Assembly (NCBI RefSeq): GCF_014905175.1
Contig: NW_025220588.1
Span: 17,905-81,904 of the forward strand
Source of the DNA: Aphidius gifuensis
Taxonomy: Eukaryota; Arthropoda; Insecta; Hymenoptera; Braconidae
Length of the DNA stretch: 64,000 bases
Reading direction: 5' to 3'
Shown: in pieces, positions 21,239-32,866 of the stretch
Position numbering within the stretch: the stretch's first letter is position 1
Layout: the number at the start of each line of letters is the position of its first letter
Position numbers and translations under genes: made by a program
Notes under the pieces: model-generated
What the model was told of the DNA's origin: nothing
The model's input: only the letters and a program-made list of their open reading frames with translations
Databases searched by the model: none

Positions 21239-21582
21239 GGTGCGTTCCGTGGCTATCCAGTCCGTACGAACTTCAAAATGGCGACGAAAAAAATGAAAAT
21301 TCTAATAATGTTAAAAGTTACTATGATACATCACTATAGCCAAAGAGAAGGCCAGAGATTTATAATAACTTAAAATATTAAGTATTAGTATTTTTTTGAG
21401 GTTTAAGTTGACAGAGTTTCTATTTAATCATTTTAAATCTGTCGAATAAATTGGCTAACGTCAAATTTGATCAGATATTTTCAAATGAAAAAAATCAGAT
21501 CTACCACAACAAAGGATCAAAATATTTCCAAACTCCGCCATTTTGAAGTTCGTACGGACTGGATAGCCACGGAACGCTCCCC
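21239..21582. mobile_element. GGTGCGTTCCGTGG MITE, TSD AAG
   Basis: TIRs GGTGCGTTCCGTGGCTATCC and inverse, continuing with AGTCCGTACGAACTTCAAAA, bound 344 bp. AAG is duplicated at 21236-21238 and 21583-21585. The intact target GATACAAGTCGCGCAC is at 17323-17338. A second copy is at 41848-42191 and a decayed one at 23404-23590. A 3-bp target and GGG-type end suggest PIF/Harbinger. Confidence 0.82.
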
Positions 21583-21720
21583 AAGTCGCGCACGTTACCC
21601 GGGTACTACTAGCGCCCCTCAATTATGCGGCGACCATATAGCGATACGGTTTTTTGAGGCCAGTTCGTCCTCCTGTATTTCTAGTCTTCTTGTTTTCTCC
21701 CAACGTCCAATAACGATGAC

Positions 21721-22563
21721 CAAGAAGACTAGAGACCAGGAGAGTCAACTCCCTGTAGTGGGGGATAGGCTGGATAGGACCAAAAACGTCGTAAACTTTT
21801 ACACAGGGGCAGGCTTTATAAAAACGCCGTTTCAGCTGTTGCGACCCACGAACCAACGCACACATGTATTGAATATAATACATATAATACATATACTTAA
21901 TAAATTAACAGTCTATTTAAATTAATTCCTTAATCACTTGCCACCAATATTTTATTTATCATAAAAATATGAATAGATAATAAATTAAATTATTTAAAAT
22001 CAATTATTTTATCATATATAAATTATTATATATGATAAATCAAAAATATTGGTGGCAAATAATTGAAAATTAATTTATAACTGTTAATTTATTTATTTGG
22101 TTCCATCCTTTTCTTTAGAAAATATTTTCCATAATTAATCGATTAAATAGCTATTAGAAAATGTATCTATGGAAAGATGTGGCCAAATAAATTTATATGT
22201 TGTCTAGATTAATTTCTTGCAACATTTTCTATAATAAATTAAAATATTTGTATGAATAGTTGAGCAATTTTTTAGACTACGAAATAATTTATTTAGCTAC
22301 ATCCTTTTTTAGCAAAAAACTAGCATACAATCAATTAATTGTATAAATTTAGATAACAAATTGTGGCGTATTTTGATATCAAATTGATATACGCAAAATA
22401 GAAACAAATCAGCATTGGAAATATCAACAACAATTGAACAATTTTGGTTCGCGAGATTATTGAAAGCGCCTCTCTGTGGCCAAATGTACAAGCCTTATTT
22501 CACGACATATTTTGTCCCATTCCCAATGTACATAGTTGACTCTCCTGGTTTCCAGTCTTCTTG
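21721..22563. mobile_element. CAAGAAGACTAG hAT-like element, TSD ACGATGAC
   Basis: Left CAAGAAGACTAGAGACCAGG and right CCTGGTTTCCAGTCTTCTTG bound 843 bp. ACGATGAC is duplicated exactly at 21713-21720 and 22564-22571. The ends read AGAGTCAACTCCCT / AGTTGACTCTCC, so this is a different subfamily from its two neighbours. The interior has AT-rich inverted blocks TGCCACCAATATTTTATTTA / CAAAAATATTGGTGGCA. Confidence 0.85.
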
Positions 22564-25270
22564 ACGATGACATTCAATGCTGGGCAGCTAATTGTGCGCC
22601 ATTCATGGGGTGCGTGAACCTGGCCTGCATAAGTCCTAGAAAACTTATCTAGGATACTCATTAGAAGCGTCTTGATTTGTACTATTTTTTTGTACCACCA
22701 TTAATTTAATTTGTACCTCAAAAATTAATGGGTCCAGAAAGGGTTAAATATCGACTTTTTTTAATGACTTAGGGGTATAAAAATTGCAACAGACGCAGAA
22801 TAATTTGTAATTAATTTGTTTTACAAGCCCTAATTTGTACCTCAAGAATAACAACAAATAAAATTATTTATCAAAATGATAATTAATAATTGCATATCTA
22901 CTTTAATTATTGAGGTACAAATTGTAATTTCATCGGTACAAATTAGCTCTTGTTCTGTTCTTCAAAATAAAAATATTAAAATAGTTGAAAAAAAAATTGT
23001 AATTAAATATTTTAATAACAAATGCATGGCGCCTTCAAAAATCGATATTTTAAGGTATAATTCTACAAAATGAAAAATAGTCTGAGGCTCATGAAATTAA
23101 TAATTTAGATAAATAAAATAATAATGCATCTTTTGTCGATTCAGTTTTTATGTTATAATATTCTTTTTTTTCAATAATTATTCAAAGTTGACATAATTCA
23201 GAGAGGTTAAAATTTTTTATTATGGATGAATTTATTTATTATTTATTGTTGTTAACAAAAACAATGACTGTTTTAGTGTGTAGTCCCAAAAACTAAAGAG
23301 AATGCAGAAAAATAGAATTTTTGATTCCATCAACCCCAGGCTAGACTAAATCTGAAACTATCATTCAAATATAAGGTTACCTATTTTTAGAAAAAGCCAA
23401 ATAAGTTGAGGTTCCGGCAACAGCCATTGTACGAAATTCAAAATGGCGGAGTTTGGAAATATTTTGATCCATGTTTAGTTTTACACATCTGACACACATT
23501 TGAAAATATCTGATCAAATAGATATTAGATTTATTCGACAGATTTGAAATAATTAAATAGCACTACTGTCAACTCAAACGAGAAAATAAAATAATTAAAA
23601 TTTTTAAATTATAAGAATATGATTTATTATGCAATAACATAGACGAAATGATAGATTCTTAGTAAAAGTATTATTAATAAGTCACAAACGACCGAGTCGA
23701 TCCATTTTTTAGTTATTTGGGGTTGGCAACGCAAAACTATCCATGTAAAAGCATAGGCAGTATATTTTACCCTCCCCTATAAATTTTGCAAGTTATATCT
23801 ACCTTAAATTATTTTTTTTATTTTAATGAGCAGAACAAATTTATTTTAATAAAATACAATTTTCATCAATAATACAATAAAAAACAAGTTACCCCAAAAT
23901 ATCGAACTACAATACTTTATTATTATTATTGAAGTACAAATTGTAATTTTATCGGTACAAATTAGCCTTTGTTCTGTTCTTTAAAATAAAAAAAAAAATT
24001 ATTAAAAAATATTAATATTTGATAAACAATTGCATGGCGCTTTTAAAAATTAATATTTTTTAATAATTATTTTTTTGTTTTAAAGAAAATATTTACAGAG
24101 CATTACAATTTAGGCTTTTTTATCCACCTTGACGCTTGTAGCTTTTATATGTAAAATCTATTAAAAAAAATTAAAGCCATAGGAAAAAAGAAGCCCTAAA
24201 TTGTATAAATTTGCCCTTAGAATATGGTCAATAGAATTTATTATTTTACCGATAAAATCTAAATTTCTGTAATTTCATTAATAATAAAAAACTTACTCGA
24301 AATATCAATTGAGAGTATTTCTTTTACTATTATTCAGGTACAGATTGGATTTATTCGGAAAATTCAGCTTTTGTAAAAAAAAAAGAATAAAATCATTAAA
24401 AAAATACCAGAAATAAGGTTTACATACATTTGTTAATAAAAAAATATTTGATAAACAATTGCATGGCGCTTAAAAATCATTAATATCTTTAATAATTTTT
24501 TTTTTTGTTTTGAAGAGCAAAAAAAGGATAATTTTTTACTGATAAATTAAATTTGTACCTCAATAATAATAGGAAGTATTATCAATTGATATTTCGGAGT
24601 AACTTACTTTTATTATTATTATTGAGGTACAAATTGTAATTTCATCGGTACAAATTAGCCTTTGTTCTGTTCTTTATTTAAAAAAAAAATTTAGCTTGCA
24701 AAAAAAAAAAAAAAAAATACAGTAATTACGAGATTACAATCACACAGATAATTTCACATTACTTAATATTAATTATATTTCTCGTAAAGAAATCTATGAG
24801 GAACGCACAAAATTTATCTTAAAAACCTGGTTGCCACGTTGATATTATTCTGCATATTGCCTATACATTAATATATTCCAGACGAACTCATTAGCCAATT
24901 TATTAATTTCATAATTATAACTGTAAAATAAATTCTATAATATTTTTAATTAAATAAAATTTTTATATAAAATTGATGAATTTATTTATTATTTAACAAG
25001 TGTAAAAATCAGTTTGACATGTGTACAGGTGTGTAGTCCAAAAAACTCAAAAGAATCAAAAATAGTTTATCTCCTCCTCAAATCAGGACGCATGGTAGCT
25101 CTATCATTCAAGTATTGTTCACCAAAATTTATCATAAAAACTTTCGAAAACAAGGATATAGGATGTCAGCTATGTAGACTCTTCGGAATATGGTATTTTT
25201 CAGTTATCCTTGTCAATCTTAGCAAGGAAATAATCGAAAAAATTACGGTATGACAATAGATGATTCATTA
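22564..25270. repeat. Intergenic stretch with GGTACAAATTGTAATTTC repeats and decayed MITEs
   Basis: The block GAGGTACAAATTGTAATTTC ... GGTACAAATTAGC ... TTGTTCTGTTCTT is repeated at about 22910, 23930 and 24625, with accompanying TGCATGGCGC(C/T)TTTAAAAAT at 23024, 24032 and 24460. A decayed GGTGCG MITE (23404-23590) and a decayed GCAGTCC MITE (24095-24226) are present. 24690-25030 is an inverted copy of the hAT interior seen at 13120-13500. No gene seen. Confidence 0.6.
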
Positions 25271-25275
25271 AATTT

Positions 25276-25281
25276 TTTATT
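25276..25281 (-). promoter_or_regulatory. Candidate polyadenylation signal of COX18
   Basis: AATAAA on the minus strand lies about 25 bases beyond the COX18 stop codon. It is the nearest canonical hexamer and would give a very short 3' UTR. Confidence 0.5.
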
Positions 25282-25305
25282 GAGCCAAATTGGTGTTATA
25301 ACGAA

Positions 25306-27018
25306 TTAAGTTTTGTTGTGAATGATTCGGCGCTTCATGCTGTTGTAAAGGCTACGATAAGGATGCTTCAACTCATTGTCTGTGACTGGGATGTGACAAG
25401 TTCTGCGTACTTTCGGTGATACAATTAATAAAGTTTGTAAAATACTGAAGGTACTACTTGTTACCCAATACAAACTTAAACACTAGATACATAAGTAAAT
25501 AAAAAAAGTGTTATACAAATTTTTTTTTTTTATAAAGAACTGTAGTCTAATTCTGAGAGCAAAAAGTACAGTTTAAAACTCCATTATTCCGTTAGACAGC
25601 CTGTGAGCTCACACACAGCTTTTTTAAAAAGGGCTTATGTAGCTGTCTAGCGAAAAAATCGTGTTCTAAATTGTTATTTTTGTTCTCAAAATTGGACTCC
25701 TGAATTATGTTGAGTGACTTGAATTAACGTCTTACCGAAGGCACCATTGCTGCCAAGGGAATTGTAAATAGCGATACTGCTCGTAATAGGTTAACCAAAA
25801 CGTTTTGCATTCTACTAGACTCAGTGATCCTCAGCATTGCTTGAATCTAGAAAGAGTTTTTCTTAATATTGTATTTTCGTTTTTAATCAACAAGCGTTCG
25901 AAACTCACCTCAATATTGATCAAACTTGTGATTCCCAGTGAAACGGGAAGTATCCAGTAGCTATCAACAGCAGTGAGATCAGCAATCCACCAGAAACCCT
26001 CGAGACTCAAATCTTGATAGGCCTTCACCGCACCTGAAATCAGTAAATTTTATTTATGCTAAATAAAAAAAAATAAATAAGGACGCTTCCTTCGAAAAAA
26101 AAATGTTCTCACGTGGAGTTTGAGACGGCAGCATAAAGCAGATATTCCTGAGGCCTGCTGACACAATCACCCATATCGGAACCTGGACCAAAACGAGCAC
26201 CAAGCTCTTCATAGGATGGCAATTATCTCTAACGATCAATTTGTTCCACTCTTTCTTAACCTGAACGAAAACCCAAAACGGAAAAGAACAAAAAGTTTAT
26301 TGATTTATAAAAAATATTTTCAATAATTAATTACCCACTGATCTATTATAAATATGTCTTGCTCGAGTTTCAGTCCAGCCGAGCTGTTGGACACGGAAAT
26401 TTGCTTCTCTTTTTAAATCCTTAACGATGTCTTCCATGTCATATTTCAGAAGTGCTGTTTTAGACAAAATATTATGCTGAAAAATATCCATAAAAATTAT
26501 CTCTTATTTGATACTGTTGGTCTGTCAATACAAATTCAAAATTTCACCTGATAAAGGGCACATGGCAAGGTAATAAGTGATCGAAGAGCAAATGTTGTTA
26601 CCATTATTGTCGCCCACCATGGAAGCCCAGAGTAGGAATGTAGCCATATAAATGAATTTTGACAAAATTCAACCGGAGCACTGTCGACCAGTACCTTCAA
26701 AAAACCATCAACTTTGACGATTGGTGCTTGTTGAGTTGGAAAATCAGAAAAATTTCTCGATAGTTGCAAGTGTCCATAATTTTTGTGATTCAATAAAGTT
26801 ATTTTTTTCAGTACTCCGGAAACTCTAATAGCCGATTTGTTGTTTCTCAATTGAAAAGATTGTTGTTTATAATCATGTAATCGATTCAATGAATGTAAAC
26901 AACATCGAATAGTTGTCTGATATGTTCGAGATATACCTTTAGCATTACTTATTAAATAAAAGTCTAGAGATTTAATTTTTGTAACGGTTGCTGTTACATT
27001 TGAAAATTGACAATACAT
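25306..27018 (-). CDS. COX18: COX18, mitochondrial inner-membrane insertase (six exons)
   Basis: This is a member of the YidC/Oxa1/Alb3 family that inserts the C-terminal part of COX2 across the mitochondrial inner membrane. Exons, in order: 27018-26548, 26476-26339, 26260-26113, 26033-25909, 25846-25736 and 25482-25306. All have GT-AG introns and consistent phases, giving 389 residues and a TAA stop. The first about 110 residues are basic and poorly conserved, as for a mitochondrial presequence. Membrane segments follow: LPWWATIMVTTFALRSLITL, SLVLVLVQVPIWVIVSAGL after the conserved VRDNCHP, SYWILPVSLGITSLINIE, LLRAVSLFTIPLAAMVPS, and SLYWVTSSTFSILQTLLIV before SPKVRRTCHIP. I find no stop or frameshift. 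The ATG at 27018 is the first in the frame. It is the only intact host gene in the window and is bounded within about 100 bases upstream by repeat DNA. Confidence 0.95.
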
Positions 27019-27059
27019 ATTTTTAACTATGAAATTATTTTTTATTTGGATAGTATAAA

Positions 27060-27720
27060 ATGAGGCTGGCAGAAGATCACGACCAGCACCCGTATCAGTG
27101 TTGGTTCAAGAAGGTAGAGAAGGCTCAGTTCCGTCTCAACTTACGGCCATATGGCGCTAGCGACGTACGGTTGTTTGATGGTCCACAAAGGCACAAAATC
27201 TCAATACAGGGCCTATTTTTACATTTACTTTTTCAATGCGCTTGTAAATATTTTTATTGACAAATACAATTGTTGTTGTAGTTCGTTGTAGTTTCAAAAT
27301 TTATTGTTATTTATTAAAACTTTTAATTTTGTAATAACAAAAGAGTTCAAATTATTATTTGATTTTCATCTATTTCATATGTATGAAAGATAAAAAATTA
27401 TTGCTCCAAGCGCGATAATAATTCCAGCTCCAAAATTTGTACATTTTCATTTTATTTCTTTTCATTTCACTATTTGCTCACCTGAATTATATTTTCTATA
27501 TATATTTTTGATTATATATTTATAACTCATTGTAATAGATTATTATGATGACACTGTTTCATAAAGTAAATGCCCTTGTTGTTCGTTGTCGTTTCAAAAT
27601 TTATTGTTATTTATTAAAACTTTAATTTTGTAATAACAAAATGAGTTCATAATATTATTTTGATTGTTTTCATCTATTTCCTATGTATGAAAGATAAAAA
27701 ATTATTGTTCAATAGCTAGT
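27060..27720. repeat. Partial copy of the GGCTCAGTTCCG element next to COX18
   Basis: GGCTCAGTTCCGTCTCAAC, GGCGCTAGCGACGTACGG, ACAAAGGCACAAAATCTC and GACACTGTTTCATAAAG match the left half of 27722-33919. It carries the uninterrupted ACACTGTTTCATAAAG site at 27551-27566. Two overlapping partial units are present (AATTTATTGTTATTTATT at about 27298 and 27598). Confidence 0.65.
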
Positions 27721-28870
27721 AGCTGTGTTCGATGGTCGTCTCGGCTCAGTTCCGTCTCACTTACGGGCAGTGATGGGTAATTCGACGATTTTCGGGGTAT
27801 CATACAATCATACGTATGATACGTATCATACGTATCATACTACATAAAGTGTATGATAGTTGAAAGTGCCCTCTTTTTTTATAAAATGAACTAAATGATT
27901 TATCAAACTCTCACTCACACCACTGTACAGGCAATATTACGATATCCGTGGCGACAAAATATGACAGCTGAAATTAGAACGTCTTTTCGAGAGAAAAATA
28001 ATGGCCGCGACAGAATTTCGATATCTCGAATACTTTTCGAGATATCGAGGGCCCAAGATATCGAACTTTTTTTTTTGTTATTTTTTTTTTAAATAAATGG
28101 TATATAAAATAATTACTTTCAAGATCGTTTTTGGTAGTATTTTTCACGAGGAATAAGATGGATTAAACAGCAATATCGTATCTTTAATATTTTTCGAGAT
28201 ATTGAGCTTTAAAAGTGAAAAATATCGAAATTTGTTACTAATTTTTTATCATTTTGCTATTTTTCACTATAAATAAATTTAAAAAAAAATAAATTTATGA
28301 ATGATGTTAGTAGTATTTTTTACGAGGAAAACAATGGTGATAATAGAAATTCAATATCTTTAATAGTTTTTGAAATATAAATTATTGAAAATTCAAAATA
28401 TCGATATAAAATAACGAAATGTCACCAGAAAAAACTAGATTTCATAGTTATATTTGGACTTGGATAAAGAAAAATGATTAAGTGCTACATTTTTTACGTA
28501 GCTTAAAATTTTACTTAGCTAGATATTTTACGTAGTCTCAATTTTAGCCAAACACACAATACCTACATAATTTTACCAGCTTAATTTTTCACTCAGCTAA
28601 ATATTTTACTTAGCTACATTTTTTCCTTAGCTCCATCTTTTCCTTAGCTAGATATTTTACGTAGTCTCAATTTTAGCCAAACACACAATACCTACATAAT
28701 TTTACCAGCTTAATTTTTCATTCAGCTAAATATTTTACTTAGCTACATTATTTCCTTAGCTAGATATTTCACGTAGTCTCAATTTTAGCCAAACACACAA
28801 TACCTACATAATTTTACCAGCTTAATTTTTCACTCAGCTAAATATTTTACTTAGCTACATTTTTTCCTTA

Positions 28871-29509
28871 AGGCTTGTGGCCACTACCATAGTTTTTCGA
28901 CCAAGTTCTATGCCATAGCACTATGGCAGAAATAGTTCACATATGACGGCTATAGGGCGGCGTTTTAATTGTTTTTTGAAATTGTTCCAGCTGTACCAAC
29001 TTGCTTAGAAGCACATAAAAAATAAATAAAAATATAACCTTTCTTATTTGTTGACAATTTGATATTTTGACAGTCAATCATTATACATATGTACTATACA
29101 TGTGTAAATATAAACAAACAAATTTATTAATAACGCTAACCATTGTTGTTGTATTTTCTTAATGTTGGCTGTATCAAAAAATACTAGTGTGAAGTTAGCG
29201 GTTCTATGCTGAAAATGCAGCACCCGTATTCTCAGGGCAAATTTTATACAATTTAGGGCTTCTTTTTGCCACTGATGGCGCTTATAAAATTTTTTTTATA
29301 TAGATTTTACATATAAAAGCTCCACAAGCGCCACCGGTGGATGAAAAAAGCCCTAAATTGTAATGCCCTGTGAATACGGGTGCTGCACGCAGCATTTTTT
29401 CAACATAGTCCTCGGCGGCCATTTTCTAGTACATTTCTAGTGAGATATAGTGACACAAGTGCTATGGCATAGAACTTGGTTGAAAAACTATGCTAGTGGC
29501 CACATGCCT
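28871..29509. mobile_element. AGGCTTGTGGCCACTA element, TSD TTA, level 4
   Basis: TIR AGGCTTGTGGCCACTA against AGGCATGTGGCCACTA (inverse of the right end), then TTCTATGCCATAG in both arms. TTA is duplicated at 28868-28870 and 29510-29512, and removal restores the array word CCTTAGCTA. A 3-bp TTA target fits PIF/Harbinger. Related CTATGCCATAG foldbacks occur at 33365-33500 and 57222-57345. Confidence 0.82.
29217..29386. mobile_element. GCAGCACCCGTATTC MITE, level 5
   Basis: GCAGCACCCGTATTCTCAGG and inverse CCTGTGAATACGGGTGCTGC bound 170 bp with the TTTAGGGCTTC and TGATGGCGCTTAT core. This is the innermost insertion of the nest. Confidence 0.8.
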
Positions 29510-31704
29510 TTAGCTAGATATTTCACGTAGTCTCAATTTTAGCCAAACACACAATACCTACATAATTTTACCAGCTTAATTTTTCACTTAGCTAAATATT
29601 TTACTTAGCTACCTCTTTTCCTTAGCTACATCTTTTCCTTAGCTACATCTTTTCCTTAGCTAGATATTTCACGTAGTCTCAATTTCAGCCAAACATACAA
29701 TACCTACATAATTTTACCAGCTTAATTTTTCACTTGAATTTCTATTATCACCATTGTTTTCCTCGTAAAAAATACTACTAAAATCATTCATAAATTTATT
29801 TTTTTTTAAATTTATTTATAGTGAAAAATAGCAAAATGATAAAAAATTAGTAACAAATTTCGATATTTTTCACTTTTAAAGCTCAATATCTCGAAAAATA
29901 TTAAAGATACGATATTGCTGTTTAATCCATCTTATTCCTCGTGAAAAATACTACCAAAAACGATCTTGAAAGTAATTATTTTATATACCATTTATTTTAA
30001 AAAAAAATAACAAAAAAAAAAAGTTCGATATCTTGGGCCCTCGATATCTCGAAAAGTATTCGAGATATCGAAATTCTGTCGCGGCCATTATTTTTCTCTC
30101 GAAAAGACGTTCTAATTTCAGCTGCCATATTTTGTCGCCACGGATATCGTAATATTGCCACTGTACACAGCTGTCAAACTTTTTTTTTTATTACACGATA
30201 AATAATAAATAAATTCATCAACGTGTATAAAAAATTTTATTAGAATTAAAACATTACACGAGAAAATGATTCAACAGTTATTATTATGACTTCTTTAAAA
30301 AATTGACTCATGAGTTCGCCTGGAATATATTCAAGTATGCTAATATGATGAAATAGGTCAACTTGGCAAATAGGTCTCCCAGATTAATATAATACGTTTC
30401 TCATGAAGAACGACAGGGAAAATATATTTGTGATATTGAGTGATTATTGAGTTGAATTATCTGTGTGATTATAATCTCATAATTACTGTATTTATTATTT
30501 TTTTTTTGCAAGCTAATGAAACGATCTTTTTTCTTAGCATTTCATGATGTTCCTTAGAACTTGTCAAAACCCTCCTTGCCCACATATCATGTCTATTATC
30601 TCATCTTTTTATTGTAATTTTTGAGATTATTCAAGTAAAATGCACACAATCATTTTTCGTTAGTTGATTTATTAATGAATATTAATAAATTCTTGAGATT
30701 AGATATTATGTTGGATGTTGACATATTGTTTTTGGGCGCCAAATATGTGTATAATGGCGGATAGGCAAAATGGCGTCAGTAAAATAGTTTAAAAAGAAAA
30801 ATGTAGAGGCGCTTTTAATGTATGATACATGGCGTATGATAATGGAGATGTATCATACTGTATGATACAGTGTATGATACTGCTGTATGATACACCGGTA
30901 TCATACCTACCCAACACTGCTTACGGCTCACTTATGGCGCTAGCGACGTACGGTTGTTTAAAGAACTACAAAGGCACAAAATCTCAATACAGGTGCCTAT
31001 CTATATCATCACTGTATCAATGCCCCAATAAATATTGTTGAATGTTGATTGACGAAATGACGATTGTTGTTGTTGTTCGTTGTCGTTTCAAAATTTATTG
31101 TTATTTATTAAAACTTTAATTTTGTAATAACAAAATGAGTTCATAATATTATTTTGATTGTTTTCATCTATTTCCTATGTATAAAAGATAAAAAATTATT
31201 GTTCAATGGCACAGATAATAATTCCATCTCCAAAATTTGTATTTTCATTTTTATTTCTTTCATTCACTATTTGCTCTCACCTGAATTATATTTTCTAGAT
31301 TCATTTTGATTATATATATATCAACTCATTGTAATAGATTATTATCATGACACTGTGGGCCGGTTTTATAATCCATAGTTACAGTTAACTAGTAGTTAAA
31401 ATATTTAACTAGTAGTTTGTTAACTAGTGATTAACTTTTTATCGGCTGCTTTATCATATTGATACAAATTTTACATCTAGATGTCAGGACGTCGTCTTCT
31501 TTGAAAATAAAAACATAAGGAAAGACTTTTAGAGGTTATAAGATTGTTTATATATATTATGATTTATTTATTATTTATTATTAACAATTATTAGATAAAT
31601 TAATAAAAGCTGTATTAATATCTTAACTGTTGGTGTTGTTGTTGTTGTTGTTGTTGTAATTGATCATCATTGGTTCGGATTATTTATTAATTGATCATGT
31701 GATG

Positions 31705-31896
31705 ATTTTTCTATTTCAAATATATTATAATAGGTATATGGATTTGTGTTCATATTTGAAAAATTAATTGAGCGTACTGATAAATCATCAAATGTATAAT
31801 ATTTTTCTATTTCAAATATATTATAATAGGTATATGGATTTGTGTTCATATTTGAAAAATTAATTGAGCGTACTGATAAATCATCAAATGTATAAT
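31705..31896 (-). repeat. 96-bp in-frame tandem duplication within USP fragment
   Basis: The 96-bp unit (31705-31800 and 31801-31896) is repeated exactly or nearly so. It encodes 32 residues beginning YYTFDDLSVRSINFSN. The copies are almost identical although the rest of the fragment has decayed, so the duplication is recent. Confidence 0.9.
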
Positions 31897-32528
31897 ATTG
31901 TCTAGCTTTTACTTGTGCAGCAGCAATATAATGACCACAATTAAGAGATAGTCCCATGTGCTACAATTGACATTAATTTATAATTTAATTTAAGTGTTTT
32001 TTCATTATTTTCACGCTATAAATATTGTCCCATATTAATTGTTTGTTTAAATTCAATACAACATGATATGTTACCACCAAGTACAAAACATGTTACTTGC
32101 ACACATAAAACTTTGGGTGTTTGTTATAAACTAAATTTTTTGGTTAGTGGTCATCTTTGACAGAATCCTTATTTATAATCATTATTATCAAGTTGTTGAC
32201 GACTAAAATAATTTTATGATGCTTCATCAAGTGTACTTGCTTTTATAATATCAAAAAGTAAATCTTAAAAATGTAAAAATGCTGTTTAAATATAGGTATA
32301 TGACGACAATGACGACATCATCCAACTTTAGTACCTATGTAACCACCAAATATTTGATTAATCGGTGTTGTTTCTATCAAGTTAACTTGCTTCATTTAAA
32401 TATGCACGTTTTATACCCTCAAGAAGATTATGTCAAAGTTCATGTGCATTTTCTTGGTACTCCGATATAGTGTCTTTGCATTTGTCAATTATTATACTTG
32501 GACTAACTGTTGTTGATCTTGTCGTATC
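31705..32528 (-). pseudogene. Captured fragment of a USP36/42-type ubiquitin hydrolase
   Basis: C19 ubiquitin-specific proteases remove ubiquitin from proteins. Reading the minus strand from the acceptor CAG|GATACG at 32528: CKDTISEYQENAHEL (family QEDAHEFL), EGIKRAYLN, INQIFGGYIGTKVG (family HQIFGGYLRSRVKC), then DLLFDIIKASTLDEAS, SRQQLDNNDYK, PKVLCVQVTCFVLGGNIS (family LTLSLKRFANFTGGKI), and LSLNCGHYIAAAQVKARQYY with the catalytic histidine box GHY. Several stops and at least two frameshifts break it. The catalytic Cys box is absent. The family call rests on the order of these blocks. USP36 versus USP42 is not certain. Confidence 0.85.
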
Positions 32529-32588
32529 CTGTTTAAACAAATTATTTATTTTACTAATTTAATCACATTTTAAGGATTAAAAATATAA

Positions 32589-32866
32589 TGTATATGGTCG
32601 GATAACAATTTCATCATTAGTTGTGGCTATCAAATGAACATGCTGACCAAGTGGTAAACCAGATACATGTTCTGGTGTTCGTAAACCAAATCTAAATCTT
32701 CTTGTATATGAACTAATATCTCTTTTTCAATTAAAGGCAATTGATTCTTGGCTGTTGATCTTCCAAGCGAACTGGTGTCTTTCTTTTGCTTTGTTTTCCA
32801 TGATAAATAATTTTTAACAACAGCACCAACAGTTATTGTTCCCATTGCTGCAAGAGCAGTCACCAG
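32589..32866 (-). pseudogene. Captured exon of NADH-cytochrome b5 reductase
   Basis: Cytochrome b5 reductase passes electrons from NADH to cytochrome b5 through FAD. On the minus strand an acceptor TTTATAG is followed by LVTALAAMGTITVGAVVKNY (a membrane anchor), a linker, LPLIEKE, and after a one-base frameshift SSYTRRFRFGLRTPEHVSGL, PLGQHVHLIATTNDEIVIRPYT. The RPYT motif that binds FAD is intact, but the frame break and absence of the NADH domain make it dead. It lies immediately upstream of the USP fragment on the same strand, although the source genes are unrelated. Confidence 0.9.

Larger units (their letters stand above)
17551..21692. mobile_element. CAAGAAGACTAG hAT-like element with four nested inserts, TSD TTTTCTCC
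   Basis: It has the same ends as 17104-17451, but 4.1 kb apart. The target TTTTCTCC is duplicated exactly at 17543-17550 and 21693-21700. The original foldback (about 350 bp) is split by 17717-18176 (TGA target), 18207-18368, 18687-21192 and 21239-21582 (AAG target). Removing these restores the GACAAACATCATGTG ... GCGATACAAGTCGCGC order seen at 43490-43831. Confidence 0.85.
28490..29740. repeat. TTTACTTAGCTACAT / CCAAACACACAATACC tandem array (about 108-bp unit), interrupted
   Basis: The unit contains ATTTCACGTAGTCTCAATTT, TAGCCAAACACACAATACCT, ATAATTTTACCAGCTTAATT and CACTCAGCTAAATATTTTAC. Three units lie before the insertion at 28871 and two after 29512. A related array lies at 13790-14190. 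Confidence 0.85.
27930..30159. mobile_element. GGCAATATTAC element with about 450-bp TIRs, TSD ACTGTACA, level 3
   Basis: The ends GGCAATATTACGATATCCGT and inverse are followed by very long inverted arms (27930-28430 and 29745-30159) rich in TCGATATCTCGAA. ACTGTACA is duplicated exactly at 27922-27929 and 30160-30167. The same host sequence is unbroken at about 411-426. The 8-bp target suggests hAT or another 8-bp superfamily; the GGCAAT end is not a standard hAT end. Arm identity is high, so insertion or arm homogenisation is recent. Confidence 0.88.
27768..30919. mobile_element. hAT-like element (CAGTGATGGG), TSD CTTACGGG/C, level 2 of the nest
   Basis: The left end CAGTGATGGGTAATTCGACG and the right end CCTACCCAACACTG bound 3152 bp, of which 2230 bp is a further insertion. 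The target is CTTACGGG at 27760-27767 and CTTACGGC at 30920-30927, 7 of 8 matching. Subterminal sequence is saturated with GTATGATAC / GTATCATAC in both orientations. Confidence 0.82.

Noticed and set aside
21467..21925. 152-codon plus-strand ORF
   Set aside because: Runs across a GGTGCG MITE, the end of one hAT-like element and the start of another; no protein similarity recognised.
25014..25253. 79-codon plus-strand ORF downstream of COX18
   Set aside because: Overlaps decayed hAT-like interior sequence shared with 23285 and 13120; no domain; opposite strand to the gene.
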